Below are positions 9,040 to 16,617 of a DNA stretch of 34,198 nt, one piece after another; within the stretch, counting starts at the first letter, position 1; each line of letters begins with the position of its first letter. The stretch is from Treponema sp. (GTDB lineage Bacteria; Spirochaetota; Spirochaetia; Treponematales; Breznakiellaceae), in the NCBI GenBank assembly GCA_009784775.1, contig WQXQ01000013.1, positions 1 through 34,198 of the forward strand, read 5' to 3'. Below the pieces are notes generated by a model, which was not told the origin of the DNA, ran no database searches, and saw nothing but the letters and a program-made list of their open reading frames with translations. The position numbers were made by a program, and so were the translations under genes.

Positions 9040-9818
9040 ATACCAGGATTATGGATAACTTAAGCCGGGCAGATGCACTTATTGATTCGGCATTGACATC
9101 TTCTTCGGCTAGGGATAGAGAGAGATTTTACCGACAAAGTTCTAACTTACTTCGCAATGCACTGGAAATTATGGATCAGGACAAATTGGATAGCCTACGG
9201 CATAACATTGAAAATATTAAATCTAAAATAAAAAGATATGAAGATAGGCATATCCGTGAATTTAATACAGGGGGTATTGAAGTTGCTTATCTTGAACCGA
9301 TTATATTGTATAATCTTCTTGGTCCGCAAATAAAGGATTATTATCCTAATATATGCGGCTTATCGCTTACCTGGTTTATTTCTTCCAATTCTGGAAGAAA
9401 TAAGCCTGTGTTTAACCAACCTTATATAAAATTTGGTTATTTAGGTTTAAATAATACTGCCATTCAAAAAGCGTTATATATAGATGAAGCAGTACTCTAT
9501 GGGTTATTTCTTTCTGTAGGTTATCAATTTCATTTGTGGCCTACAAGAACCAGTTTTTTATTTCCGTTTCTTCATCTGGGTGCAGGGTATAATCATTTTA
9601 TTGAATATGCGAAAGATAGTACCGCAGAGGCTTATCTTAATTTTGGACAACTTCTTTATGAAGGAGGTCTTGGTTTGAAATTGCATATTCCAAAAGCTAA
9701 CCTGATATTGGCAGCTGTTGCAGGTGCAGACATGGGGATCGGTGAACCTATTTCTTTTTCTGTTAACTGTTCGTTTGGACTAACATATTTATTCTACGGA
9801 AAAACAAAAATATACTAA
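9027..9818 (+). CDS. Putative outer-membrane beta-barrel protein with N-terminal coiled coil
   Basis: The 263-residue ORF has a helical charged N-terminus (about 1-80) followed by alternating aromatic/hydrophobic strands (YIKFGYLGL, YGLFLSVGYQFHLW, FPFLHLGAGYNHF, GGLGLKLHI) and a terminal FGLTYLFYG strand, as in outer-membrane barrels. It lacks any signal peptide, which is odd for a barrel. ATG 9027 has GGGG only two bases upstream, a poor ribosome site; ATG 9051 is an alternative. The frame is open only back to 9000. The simplest reading is that it is the second half of the 8404 protein, reached by a -1 shift or separated by a mutation or sequencing error. Confidence 0.7.
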   Translation: METLNTRIMDNLSRADALIDSALTSSSARDRERFYRQSSNLLRNALEIMDQDKLDSLRHNIENIKSKIKRYEDRHIREFNTGGIEVAYLEPIILYNLLGPQIKDYYPNICGLSLTWFISSNSGRNKPVFNQPYIKFGYLGLNNTAIQKALYIDEAVLYGLFLSVGYQFHLWPTRTSFLFPFLHLGAGYNHFIEYAKDSTAEAYLNFGQLLYEGGLGLKLHIPKANLILAAVAGADMGIGEPISFSVNCSFGLTYLFYGKTKIY

Positions 9819-9830
9819 AAGGGAGTTTGT

Positions 9831-10370
9831 ATGAAAAGGAATATCTTATTTTTAATATTTATAGTTTGTATATTTTATGCATGTGATAATGAGTTTCTTG
9901 ATTTAACAACAGGAAAAATTACTATAAATGAGGTGAACGGAGCAAGGACGAATGGTCCTTATATTTCAGTGCACGGCGATTCAAAAGTTTATCATGTAGG
10001 ATATAATATATATGATGGGACAGATTATGGCGCTAATGGAAATAGCAATTACTGTCTTGATCCTGGCGAAACTATTCGTTATAGAGTAAAAGTAAGAAAT
10101 GTGGGGAAACAAGATGCGATAGCTATTAATGCGGTTATATCAACCAACGATACATGGGTAACTGATTTACAAAATACCAGACAATACATTGGATTTCTCA
10201 AACCAGAAAAATGGTTAGGAGATTATATTAGTGCATTCTTTACTGCTGATTGGCTTTTAATATCAATTGATAGCAAAACCCCGCGGGGACATAGGCTTCA
10301 ATTTAATATACATTTAAGCGATGCCGTTGGTAATTCATGGCATGATTATTTTATTATAATTGTTAATTAG
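9831..10370 (+). CDS. Putative lipoprotein with an Ig-like/CARDB-type domain
   Basis: The 179-residue product starts with a lipoprotein signal whose relaxed lipobox FYAC puts the lipidated Cys at 18. The middle segment LDPGETIRYRVKVRNVGKQDA is typical of CARDB/DUF11-like Ig-fold domains that occur in extracellular proteins. A good GGGAG ribosome site lies 8 bases before ATG 9831. It follows the barrel gene by 12 bases, so it is very likely cotranscribed and envelope-located. The function is unknown. Confidence 0.75.
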   Translation: MKRNILFLIFIVCIFYACDNEFLDLTTGKITINEVNGARTNGPYISVHGDSKVYHVGYNIYDGTDYGANGNSNYCLDPGETIRYRVKVRNVGKQDAIAINAVISTNDTWVTDLQNTRQYIGFLKPEKWLGDYISAFFTADWLLISIDSKTPRGHRLQFNIHLSDAVGNSWHDYFIIIVN

Positions 10371-10380
10371 GAATATTTAG

Positions 10381-10983
10381 ATGCCAAGCTCATTTTTTGG
10401 TAATTTGCAATTGATAATTGTTGGTATAATTGTCGCTTTAGTTCCAATATTGGTGATGTCTATAAAGAATAAAGAGAAAAATGTTATTATTGTGATAGCT
10501 ATCACTATCATCGTATTATTAATAATTTCTTTTTTTATTTCTATTATATCGGATTCCAGTAAACCAGACAGCAACAACATTGAAAATAACAATGAACAGC
10601 AGTCTGATGAAGATGAAGAAGACTCTTCAGATCCCGAGCCACCTTCTGTAATAATTCCGTTGTCTGAAACACCTGCTGTTGTAGCTAAGCCACCTACAAC
10701 GGAACGTTTTGTACATCTTGAAACTGTAATTGTAGAATTTGGAGAAGGTAAGGAGTGTGTTCCCGGCATTGTGTGGATACAAATTGACAATATCACGACT
10801 GTTAATGATGGAATTAGTTTTAATGGTGTAGTTCATGGTAATATCATTATAATAGGTGAAGAGAATAAAAGAATGAACGGTGTCGGAACTGAATTTGTAC
10901 ATAGAACTGCTAATTATGAAGTAACTATAACCAAGATTCATACCTATTCTGCTGAATTTGTAATAAAAACCAGAGTTTTTTAA
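10381..10983 (+). CDS. Membrane-anchored protein of unknown function
   Basis: The 200-residue product has two hydrophobic helices (about 8-30 and 34-57). A very acidic Ser/Asp/Glu linker (about 58-90) is followed by a Pro-rich stretch and then a C-terminal beta-rich domain with a VVHGNIIIIGEE segment. AGGA lies 8 bases before the ATG. It is 10 bases after the lipoprotein gene and ends the plus-strand set. No family was recognised. The architecture suggests an inner-membrane anchor presenting a small domain. Confidence 0.7.
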   Translation: MPSSFFGNLQLIIVGIIVALVPILVMSIKNKEKNVIIVIAITIIVLLIISFFISIISDSSKPDSNNIENNNEQQSDEDEEDSSDPEPPSVIIPLSETPAVVAKPPTTERFVHLETVIVEFGEGKECVPGIVWIQIDNITTVNDGISFNGVVHGNIIIIGEENKRMNGVGTEFVHRTANYEVTITKIHTYSAEFVIKTRVF

Positions 10984-11154
10984 GAGCTTGGAAAGTTATA
11001 TAATCATCTTACTATTGGGCAGATATAAGAATCAAGGAAAAATTCGAGCGAAGATCTTGATAATTTTCGAGCCATAACTAAAAATGTGTAAAAACTAGCT
11101 AATCTGCTTATTGAATCACACGCAAAAGCTACAGAAGAGTCTGTCTATAAACTC
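10984..11154 (+). pseudogene. Decayed coding remnant with two in-frame stops
   Basis: Read in the frame beginning at 10984, the sequence gives ELGKLYNHLTIGQI, a stop, ESRKNSSEDLDNFRAITKNV, a stop, and then KLANLLIESHAKATEESVYKL. The composition is protein-like and helical, with no start codon. The family is unknown. It may be a relic of an accessory gene, or chance. Confidence 0.3.
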
Positions 11155-11285
11155 ATGATTTGTATGAAACCAGCAGTCATAACTCTGAGGTTATATCCGG
11201 TTTTCCGTGCCCATGCCCTTACCTGTTCACTGCGGATTTCGGTAAACAGCTCTCCAAACCGCCAAAAAACATCTTTTTCGTTCAT
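11145..11285 (-). CDS. Possible small ORF, 46 residues, unknown
   Basis: ATG 11285 follows an AAGGGGG purine run on the minus strand. The product is polar and helical (FGELFTEIRSEQVRAWARKTGY). It sits in a decayed region and may itself be the N-terminal relic of a longer gene. No family was recognised. Confidence 0.3.
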   Translation of the reverse strand: MNEKDVFWRFGELFTEIRSEQVRAWARKTGYNLRVMTAGFIQIMSL

Positions 11286-11328
11286 GGCCCCCTTTTTTAT
11301 TATCGGAGTATTTTATCCTAGTTTTTCC

Positions 11329-11565
11329 TTAAGTTGATGATGTTGCGTCAGACACCGTCGCAAATTTGGCCATCCGCCTGGTTTTCGAGTCTCTGGTTGG
11401 TGGTTCGCGTTGGGGAGGCAGCGCGGTTTTGAGTAAACCCTTTGTTTTTTCAGTGGCGGGCGGCTGCGCACCTTTCTTTTTGGGCGGCTCTGGCTCCGGT
11501 GTTTCCGGCCCGACCGCCTGGTCAGACGGCTGCATTGTTTGTTTATAGGCCGTAATCTCCCGGCG
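11329..11565 (-). pseudogene. Truncated duplicate of the 5' end of the fliG-like gene
   Basis: Bases 11362-11565 match 8011-8214 without gaps at about 93% identity, in the same orientation. The copy lacks the original ATG and departs from FliG right after the MAKF residues, so all structured FliG domains are missing. An in-frame ATG (11535) leaves a 68-residue frame of the Pro/Lys-rich extension plus an unrelated tail. I count six amino-acid changes and no stop in the copied part. It is probably a relic of a duplication accompanying insertion of the 8230-11361 segment. Confidence 0.85.
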
Positions 11566-11647
11566 AGCGTGTCTTAAAAATGACGTAGTACAACTTTTTA
11601 TAGGGTAATGTCAATATTCTTTTGAGCCTATCCACTGTTTCTTGCTT

Positions 11648-11887
11648 TTATCTCATTTGAGTAACTCGATTACCATAAGTATCATAAATCTCGTTACCCC
11701 TCATCTGATAGACACGACTACCGTAAGTATCATAAATATCATTACCTCTGATCTGATATTTACGATTACCATAAGTATCATAAATTTCGTCACCCCTGAT
11801 TTGAAACATACGATTGCCAGAGGCATCATAAATTTCATTACCCCTCATTTGAAAACCGCGGTTTCCGTAGTTATCATAGCCATCCAT
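11648..11887 (-). CDS. Small YDxYGNR pentarepeat protein
   Basis: The 79-residue product is made almost wholly of five 16-residue units with consensus YDTYGNRxxQMRGNEI (48-nt units), the last one shortened. ATG 11887 has a perfect AGGAGG eight bases upstream, which strongly supports translation. There is no signal peptide or membrane segment. Regular polar repeats with YD-x-x-GN turns suggest a short beta-meander or solenoid, similar in style to repeats in some bacterial surface and cytoskeletal-type proteins. Function is unknown. It is last in the minus-strand repeat-protein group, 15 bases after an ankyrin gene, so cotranscription is likely. Confidence 0.8.
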   Translation of the reverse strand: MDGYDNYGNRGFQMRGNEIYDASGNRMFQIRGDEIYDTYGNRKYQIRGNDIYDTYGSRVYQMRGNEIYDTYGNRVTQMR

Positions 11888-11902
11888 AAACAGTTCCTCC
11901 TA

Positions 11903-12457
11903 TTAGTTTTTCTGTAGCCAAGCTACTGCTTCAGTTAAATCATATTCTGCCGCAATATCCATTGGTGTTTTGCCATTTTTTGCTTTTACATCTGTTTTTG
12001 CTCCCATGTTCTTCAAGCATTCCATTCTATCTACATAGCCTAATGAAGCTGCCGAAAATATAGGCGTCATTCCATTATTATCTTTTTTTTCTATGTCTGC
12101 TCCCATATCTTTCAAAAATTGTATTGCAGATGGACCTGCAAAAAACATAGGCGTCTGACCATCTTCGGTTTCTGCTTCAATATTTGCTCCCATTGCTTTT
12201 AAGCATATTATACTTTCTGCATTGTCAGAAGCAGCTGCTAAAAATATAGGAGTCATACCATTATTGTCTTTTGCTTCAATATCTGCATTTTTTGTTTTTA
12301 AGTATAGCATACATATTACTTGTCCTGTTGAAGCAGCCATATGCATAGGGGTATGCCCTTTTTCATTTTTTGCATTCACATTTGCACCTTGAGCTAATAA
12401 TAGCGGTATATTCCCTATTTGACCATTCATAACTGCTAAAAATAATTTTTCATTCAT
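11903..12457 (-). CDS. Ankyrin-repeat protein
   Basis: The 184-residue protein consists of about five ankyrin repeats (GHTPMHMAAS, GMTPIFLAAA, GQTPMFFAG, GMTPIFSAAS, GKTPMDIAAE). It is a protein-protein interaction scaffold without signal peptide or membrane segment. ATG 12457 is chosen because AAGGAG precedes it by 7-8 bases; a longer frame to 12514 would overlap the upstream gene and has no ribosome site. It lies 20 bases downstream of the TPR gene and 15 upstream of the YDxYGNR gene. A conserved Cys/Lys-rich pattern (CLKNMGA, CLKAMGA) repeats between units. Confidence 0.88.
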   Translation of the reverse strand: MNEKLFLAVMNGQIGNIPLLLAQGANVNAKNEKGHTPMHMAASTGQVICMLYLKTKNADIEAKDNNGMTPIFLAAASDNAESIICLKAMGANIEAETEDGQTPMFFAGPSAIQFLKDMGADIEKKDNNGMTPIFSAASLGYVDRMECLKNMGAKTDVKAKNGKTPMDIAAEYDLTEAVAWLQKN

Positions 12458-12477
12458 GAATTTACTCCTTATAAATC

Positions 12478-13761
12478 TTAATACCAAATTGGAAATTTCA
12501 TTGCTAAGCCGCAAGCAACTCCATTACAAATAATTGCTGTTACTGCAAAAGATATTTCTACACTATGACAAATTAAAAAACCTGGATTAGCCAAGAAATA
12601 TATGCAAAGACCAATAGCTCCAATAAGAAATACGACTCTTTTTACCGTACCAATTGCAAAGAATATAACTACAAAAGGAATTAAAAATATTGCAGTCATT
12701 AATATTAGATCGAAAGAAATCCCTGATGCATCATCAGGGCAAGCAAAATATCCAATAAAGAACATCACTGCATAAAGAACTATTGAAATTATAGCAATTG
12801 TTTTACCAATTTTTCGTCTGGATTCTTTTGCTTTTTCTTTTGCTACTTTTTCGGCAGCTTCTTTACGCTCTCGTTCTTCACGCTGTTCTTTAAGTTTGTT
12901 GTACCGATCATTGCATTCGATGGCTAACGCTTTTGCATTTTCATAATCACCAAATTCAAGAAAATTTTCATGAAGATTTTTAAACTCATCTTCGTGTGAA
13001 GCATTTTCTTTTTTGCAAAGAAGGTCTTGATATTTTTTATATTGTCTATCGATTTTTTCTTCTTGCAGCCGTTTTATAAGATATGAATTGGTACAGGCTT
13101 CTCGTGCATATTTAAGACATTCTCTGGCATTGTTATGAAAAATAGATTCAATTTCAATTGTTCCATCATCCCCCACATTTTCTACCTTAATTCGCAATGC
13201 GGCTTCAAAATCAGTGATAGCTTTGTCAAAATCACCATCCATTCCATATAAAAATCCACGGATGAGATATGCATCTAACTGGTTATACTCAAATATAAAA
13301 CTAAATTTGAGTGCTTTGTTACAATCTGCAAAAGCGCACTCAAAATTTCCTTTGCCAAGATATGCAAGACTACGGTAATAGTAACTATCCGCAGAATCAG
13401 ATTTTATCTGTAGCGCTTTATCTAAATCTGCTATTGCTTTATCAAAATCTCCTTTTTCCCCATACACTGCACCCCGGTCTGCATATAGATTAGCACTATT
13501 CGGCAAATCCATTATTGCAGCGTTCAAATCTGCTATTGCATTATTTAAATCGCCATTCCCTACATACGCCAAAGCACGTATTTTATACCCCGCAGCCCTT
13601 GCAAATTGTATCATTTGAGCACTATTCATAATTATTTGGTTATTACTTTGCCTACTACTCATTTTGTAAGCAATAAGATAGTGTCCATAGTGTACTTTTA
13701 ATCTTTCCATGTAATTTTTAAAAAAACTCTCTGCATTTTCTGGATTCACACTTTCTGTCAT
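12478..13761 (-). CDS. TPR protein with C-terminal transmembrane helices
   Basis: The 427-residue product has about four tetratricopeptide repeats (residues ~55-200; ADLDKALQIKSDSADSYYYRSLAYLGKGNF is typical). A long charged coiled coil follows (~225-315, ending in a KEAAEKVAKEKAKESRRK run). Four hydrophobic helices lie between about 318 and 425. AAGGAG precedes the ATG at 13761 by 7 bases. There is no signal peptide, so the TPR domain is predicted to be cytoplasmic and tethered to the inner membrane. It is cotranscribed with the ankyrin and YDxYGNR genes. It may recruit partners to the membrane, which is inference. Confidence 0.85.
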   Translation of the reverse strand: MTESVNPENAESFFKNYMERLKVHYGHYLIAYKMSSRQSNNQIIMNSAQMIQFARAAGYKIRALAYVGNGDLNNAIADLNAAIMDLPNSANLYADRGAVYGEKGDFDKAIADLDKALQIKSDSADSYYYRSLAYLGKGNFECAFADCNKALKFSFIFEYNQLDAYLIRGFLYGMDGDFDKAITDFEAALRIKVENVGDDGTIEIESIFHNNARECLKYAREACTNSYLIKRLQEEKIDRQYKKYQDLLCKKENASHEDEFKNLHENFLEFGDYENAKALAIECNDRYNKLKEQREERERKEAAEKVAKEKAKESRRKIGKTIAIISIVLYAVMFFIGYFACPDDASGISFDLILMTAIFLIPFVVIFFAIGTVKRVVFLIGAIGLCIYFLANPGFLICHSVEISFAVTAIICNGVACGLAMKFPIWY

Positions 13762-13845
13762 GTCATTCTCCTTTATCTTTACATAATACTACATAAGTTA
13801 TCATAACCTGTGCAAGATTGTTTTAATATTTTTCCTTAAAAATAT

Positions 13846-14718
13846 TTAATCGTTATACGGCGAATCATCATAACCGTCTATTTGCAATTTATACACAAAT
13901 TTATCTAGCTTTTTTCGGCAAAATTCTGATAGCCATTTTATTTTCACAAATGAATTTATAATTTTAGGACTTAAAAAATAATAAAATTTAATGAATAAAC
14001 GTCCAAATAAAGATTTAGCAAGCATATTATCCCGAAAACGTCTTAATGTCCAAACTTGTGAACAATCATATGAACCATAAATTGCGGTAGCAACATAACA
14101 CCCGCTTTCTTTTACTCCGATACTTTTTAGATATTGTACTAAAGTCGTATTCCCCCTTTGTTTTGCAAGACCAAGTGAAGTAGTGCCTTTAACGGTCATT
14201 ACTTTAATATCAATTCCTGCTGAAACAAGGATTTTTACTATTTCGATAGCATCACTATCATCTCTAATTCCTGATGCAACTGAATGAAGAGGGGTCCAGC
14301 TATTTGTATCCTTAATATTAACATCCGCTCCTTCAGAAACCAATAATTTAGTTAATTCAAGATTTCCCTTTGTTGCCGTAAAATGAAGAGGTACCATTCC
14401 CATCCTATCTTTTGAATTAATATCTGAGCCAGCAGATATTAACATTTTTGCTATTTCAATATGTCTATTTGTAATATTTTTAGCAAGAATAACCGTATGA
14501 AGTGGAATAAAACCCTCATTATTTTTTATATTTACATCTGCTCCTGCAGAAATTAGAATATTAGCTAGTTCGACATCCCCAATATGAGCCGCTAAATGAA
14601 GAAGTGTATTACCTTCATCTTTTTTTAAATTAACATCTGATCCTTTCTTCTCAATTAAATACTTTACATCTTCATTTGTTCCATCTTTAAGTGCATGCCA
14701 AATATCTGTAAATTCCAT
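13846..14718 (-). CDS. Ankyrin-repeat protein with C-terminal CFI-box domain
   Basis: The 290-residue protein has about five ankyrin repeats (residues ~33-205, for example GNTLLHLAAHIGDVELANILISAGADVNIK). A C-terminal segment beginning GCYVATAIYGSYDCSQVWTLRRFRDNMLAKS and including a YYFLSP block follows. This C(F/Y)-(I/V)ATAxYG...LRxFRD...SP pattern is the CFI-box C-terminal domain found attached to many unrelated bacterial N-terminal domains; its function is unknown. GAGGAGA precedes the ATG. The gene lies 84 bases upstream of the TPR gene on the same strand, so it may head the repeat-protein group. Confidence 0.88.
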   Translation of the reverse strand: MEFTDIWHALKDGTNEDVKYLIEKKGSDVNLKKDEGNTLLHLAAHIGDVELANILISAGADVNIKNNEGFIPLHTVILAKNITNRHIEIAKMLISAGSDINSKDRMGMVPLHFTATKGNLELTKLLVSEGADVNIKDTNSWTPLHSVASGIRDDSDAIEIVKILVSAGIDIKVMTVKGTTSLGLAKQRGNTTLVQYLKSIGVKESGCYVATAIYGSYDCSQVWTLRRFRDNMLAKSLFGRLFIKFYYFLSPKIINSFVKIKWLSEFCRKKLDKFVYKLQIDGYDDSPYND

Positions 14719-14821
14719 AAATAATCTCCTCTTTTTTAGTGTATTTTTTGAAAATATTTGATAAATCTATAAACACGCCTGCCACCGTTTCACCTAACAC
14801 AATACATCCGAAATTACCTCC

Positions 14822-15004
14822 TTAATTTTCTCTTTTACCCAGAATATATCCGTTACCTGCCATTCTTGGCACAGGAACCGCACCCCTCGCTTTCCCCTGT
14901 GCTTGCTTCAAACCCTCAGCCAAGCCCAATACATAGGACTGGTTTGTTTCGGTAAGTCTTGGGAAAGTACACCGTAAATGCTCAAGTTTTACATTGTCCC
15001 ACAT
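14822..15004 (-). CDS. Small conserved-looking protein, 60 residues, unknown
   Basis: The core VKLEHLRCTFPRLTETNQSYVLGLAEGLKQAQ is well formed, with two short helices, and is followed by a basic Gly/Pro tail. A GTG at 15022 would lengthen the frame. However, the near-consensus promoter at 15023-15051 places the transcript start near 15016, so ATG 15004 is preferred. It is divergent from the XRE regulator, which likely controls it. The ETNQ-x-YVLGLAEGL block could interact with the regulator; this is inference. Confidence 0.6.
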   Translation of the reverse strand: MWDNVKLEHLRCTFPRLTETNQSYVLGLAEGLKQAQGKARGAVPVPRMAGNGYILGKREN

Positions 15005-15022
15005 ATGCTTCAATACAAGCAC

Positions 15023-15051
15023 ATAATAGCATAAATATGAGCAATTGTCAA
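15023..15051 (-). promoter_or_regulatory. Near-consensus sigma-70 promoter for the 60-residue gene
   Basis: The minus strand reads TTGACA (15046-15051), a 17-base spacer and TATTAT (15023-15028). Confidence 0.8.
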
Positions 15052-15101
15052 TAATATTATCCTAAAAAAATATAAAATACTCAAAAAATGATGATTTTTG
15101 C

Positions 15102-15130
15102 TTGATAGGCGAGCAAACTAGCTATAGTAT
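15102..15130 (+). promoter_or_regulatory. Putative promoter of the XRE regulator gene
   Basis: TTGATA (15102-15107), a 17-base spacer and TAGTAT (15125-15130) predict a leader of about 14 bases before ATG 15151. An imperfect inverted repeat (ATAG...CTAT, 15105-15125) overlaps it and could be the regulator's operator. Confidence 0.5.
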
Positions 15131-15150
15131 AGAATATAAATCTGGATTAT

Positions 15151-15492
15151 ATGACGGTTAATGAAAGAATTATCGAACTGAGACATTCTCTAAAATTATC
15201 CCAACGAGCTTTTGCCAAAGCGGTATATGTCTCAAATGGCTATCTTGCGGGGATCGAACTGGGTCACAACGAGGTCAAAGACCGCCTCATCCACCTTATC
15301 TCCAATGCTTTCTCTGTCAATAAGCACTGGCTCCTTACTGGCGAGGGGCGTATGTTTAACAGCAGTTCAGAGGAAAAACTGGAGCGGATAACCAGCCTGT
15401 TCAATGAACTGTACCCGGAATATCAGGATTTTGTGCTGCGGCAAATAGATGAGCTTATTGCATTGCAGCATATCAAATATGAAAAACAGTAA
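15151..15492 (+). CDS. XRE-family helix-turn-helix regulator
   Basis: The 113-residue protein has an N-terminal lambda-repressor-type HTH (residues ~4-66: RIIELRHSLKLSQRAFAKAVYVSNGYLAGIELG, then NKHWLLTGEG). A short C-terminal helical segment (FNELYPEYQDFVLRQIDELI) may mediate dimerisation. It likely represses its own promoter and that of the divergent small gene. The ribosome site is weak and the leader is short. Its base composition is closer to the core genome than to the AT-rich block, so it may mark the block boundary. Confidence 0.87.
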   Translation: MTVNERIIELRHSLKLSQRAFAKAVYVSNGYLAGIELGHNEVKDRLIHLISNAFSVNKHWLLTGEGRMFNSSSEEKLERITSLFNELYPEYQDFVLRQIDELIALQHIKYEKQ

Positions 15493-15539
15493 GCTCCTTC
15501 CCTCAATGTTCACCCCATTTCTGCCGATAATAAATACTC

Positions 15540-16568
15540 ATGGCTGTACGTTCTCTGTTACTGTTGACTCTGGCTCTTTTTATCGGTTTTCCCGCTGGCT
15601 TAAGCGCACGGGAGACAACCCTTGTCTCGCCGGAAACCGGCAGTTATGAAACGGTCTGGAGAAACAGGGGCGGATACTTTCCGGGGATTTATTTTACCGA
15701 TGTGATACACGCCGCCCGAATAGCGGAAGAATCGTATCCGTACTGGGTGCGTACCAAGGCCGAACAGGAATCCTATAGCCGCCTTATCACTGATTATAGC
15801 TCCCTGCTGCTCAACAATGACATTCTGGCATTTTATGGACACCCTCGCTCGCGGAACATGGGCATACTGGGCCGCTACCCAATAGAAGAGCTTGACCAAA
15901 GGCTTACGGCGCTGGCCCAAGAATACGAATCGGAAGGCGGCCGTTCAATAATAAAGGCGTTTTATATCATTTTTGGCACCGCATGGCCTGAAGGTGAAAT
16001 TGGCATTATCAATCAGGATATTCTGAAACAATGGGTTGAATACGCGTTTGAAAATGATATGCTCGTTTTTATCGATCACCAAATTGGCCGTCATGACCCT
16101 ATTGCCTCGCTTAAAAGAATGTTCCCCTGGCTCCATTACCCCAATGTGCATCTTGCCCTTGACCCCGAATGGCGCACCACCAAGCCCATGCAGGAAATAG
16201 GACACCTTACCGCAGAGGAAATAAACCGCGCCCAGCAAGTGATGGAAGATTACCTTATTGAGCATGATCTTCCCGGTGAGCGTTTTTTTGTAATCCACCA
16301 GTTTAACTGGCGCATGATCAGAAACCGGGAAAAAGTACAAAGCGATTTTGGGCGGGTACGGCTGGTACATTGTATAAGCGGTATCGGCACCCCTACCGAG
16401 AAACGGGCAACCTACGAATATGGCGCCCGGGCAACCAATATGCCGGTTAAGGGGTTTAAACTGTGGTTTAATTTTAACCTTCCCGGCAACCATCACGACC
16501 GCCCGCTGATGACCCCCCAAGAGGTGTACGAACTCAGTCCAAGGCCGTATATTATCATGTACCAATAG
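15540..16568 (+). CDS. Secreted protein of unknown function upstream of pyrG
   Basis: The 342-residue product has a Sec signal peptide (cleavage around GLSA-RE, residue 24). An in-frame stop 9 bases before ATG 15540 fixes the start, although no good ribosome site is seen. The body contains regularly spaced His/Asp motifs: AFYGHPRSRNMGILG, VFIDHQIGRHDP, HLALDPEW, FFVIHQFNW and LPGNHHDRP. These sit at the ends of predicted strands, as in TIM-barrel-like folds with metal or sugar sites. I did not recognise a defined family; a periplasmic enzyme is inference. It is followed after 49 bases by pyrG with its own promoter. Confidence 0.75.
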   Translation: MAVRSLLLLTLALFIGFPAGLSARETTLVSPETGSYETVWRNRGGYFPGIYFTDVIHAARIAEESYPYWVRTKAEQESYSRLITDYSSLLLNNDILAFYGHPRSRNMGILGRYPIEELDQRLTALAQEYESEGGRSIIKAFYIIFGTAWPEGEIGIINQDILKQWVEYAFENDMLVFIDHQIGRHDPIASLKRMFPWLHYPNVHLALDPEWRTTKPMQEIGHLTAEEINRAQQVMEDYLIEHDLPGERFFVIHQFNWRMIRNREKVQSDFGRVRLVHCISGIGTPTEKRATYEYGARATNMPVKGFKLWFNFNLPGNHHDRPLMTPQEVYELSPRPYIIMYQ

Positions 16569-16580
16569 CGATAACAGTGC

Positions 16581-16609
16581 TTGCAAATTTACCCCAAAAC
16601 CACCATAAT
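16581..16609 (+). promoter_or_regulatory. Promoter of pyrG
   Basis: TTGCAA (16581-16586), a 17-base spacer and CATAAT (16604-16609). The predicted transcript start is at 16616-16618, on the start codon, and no ribosome site precedes the ATG, so the mRNA may be leaderless. Confidence 0.65.
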
Positions 16610-16617
16610 ATCACTAC

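Noticed and set aside
11642-11917. Plus-strand repetitive ORF opposite the YDxYGNR gene; also the regular 48-nt units as a possible CRISPR
   Set aside because: The minus strand has a perfect AGGAGG and protein-level conservation. The units are contiguous coding repeats without spacers.
15945-16586. 213-residue minus-strand ORF opposite the secreted protein upstream of pyrG
   Set aside because: The plus-strand ORF has a signal peptide and motif structure; the antisense frame has neither.
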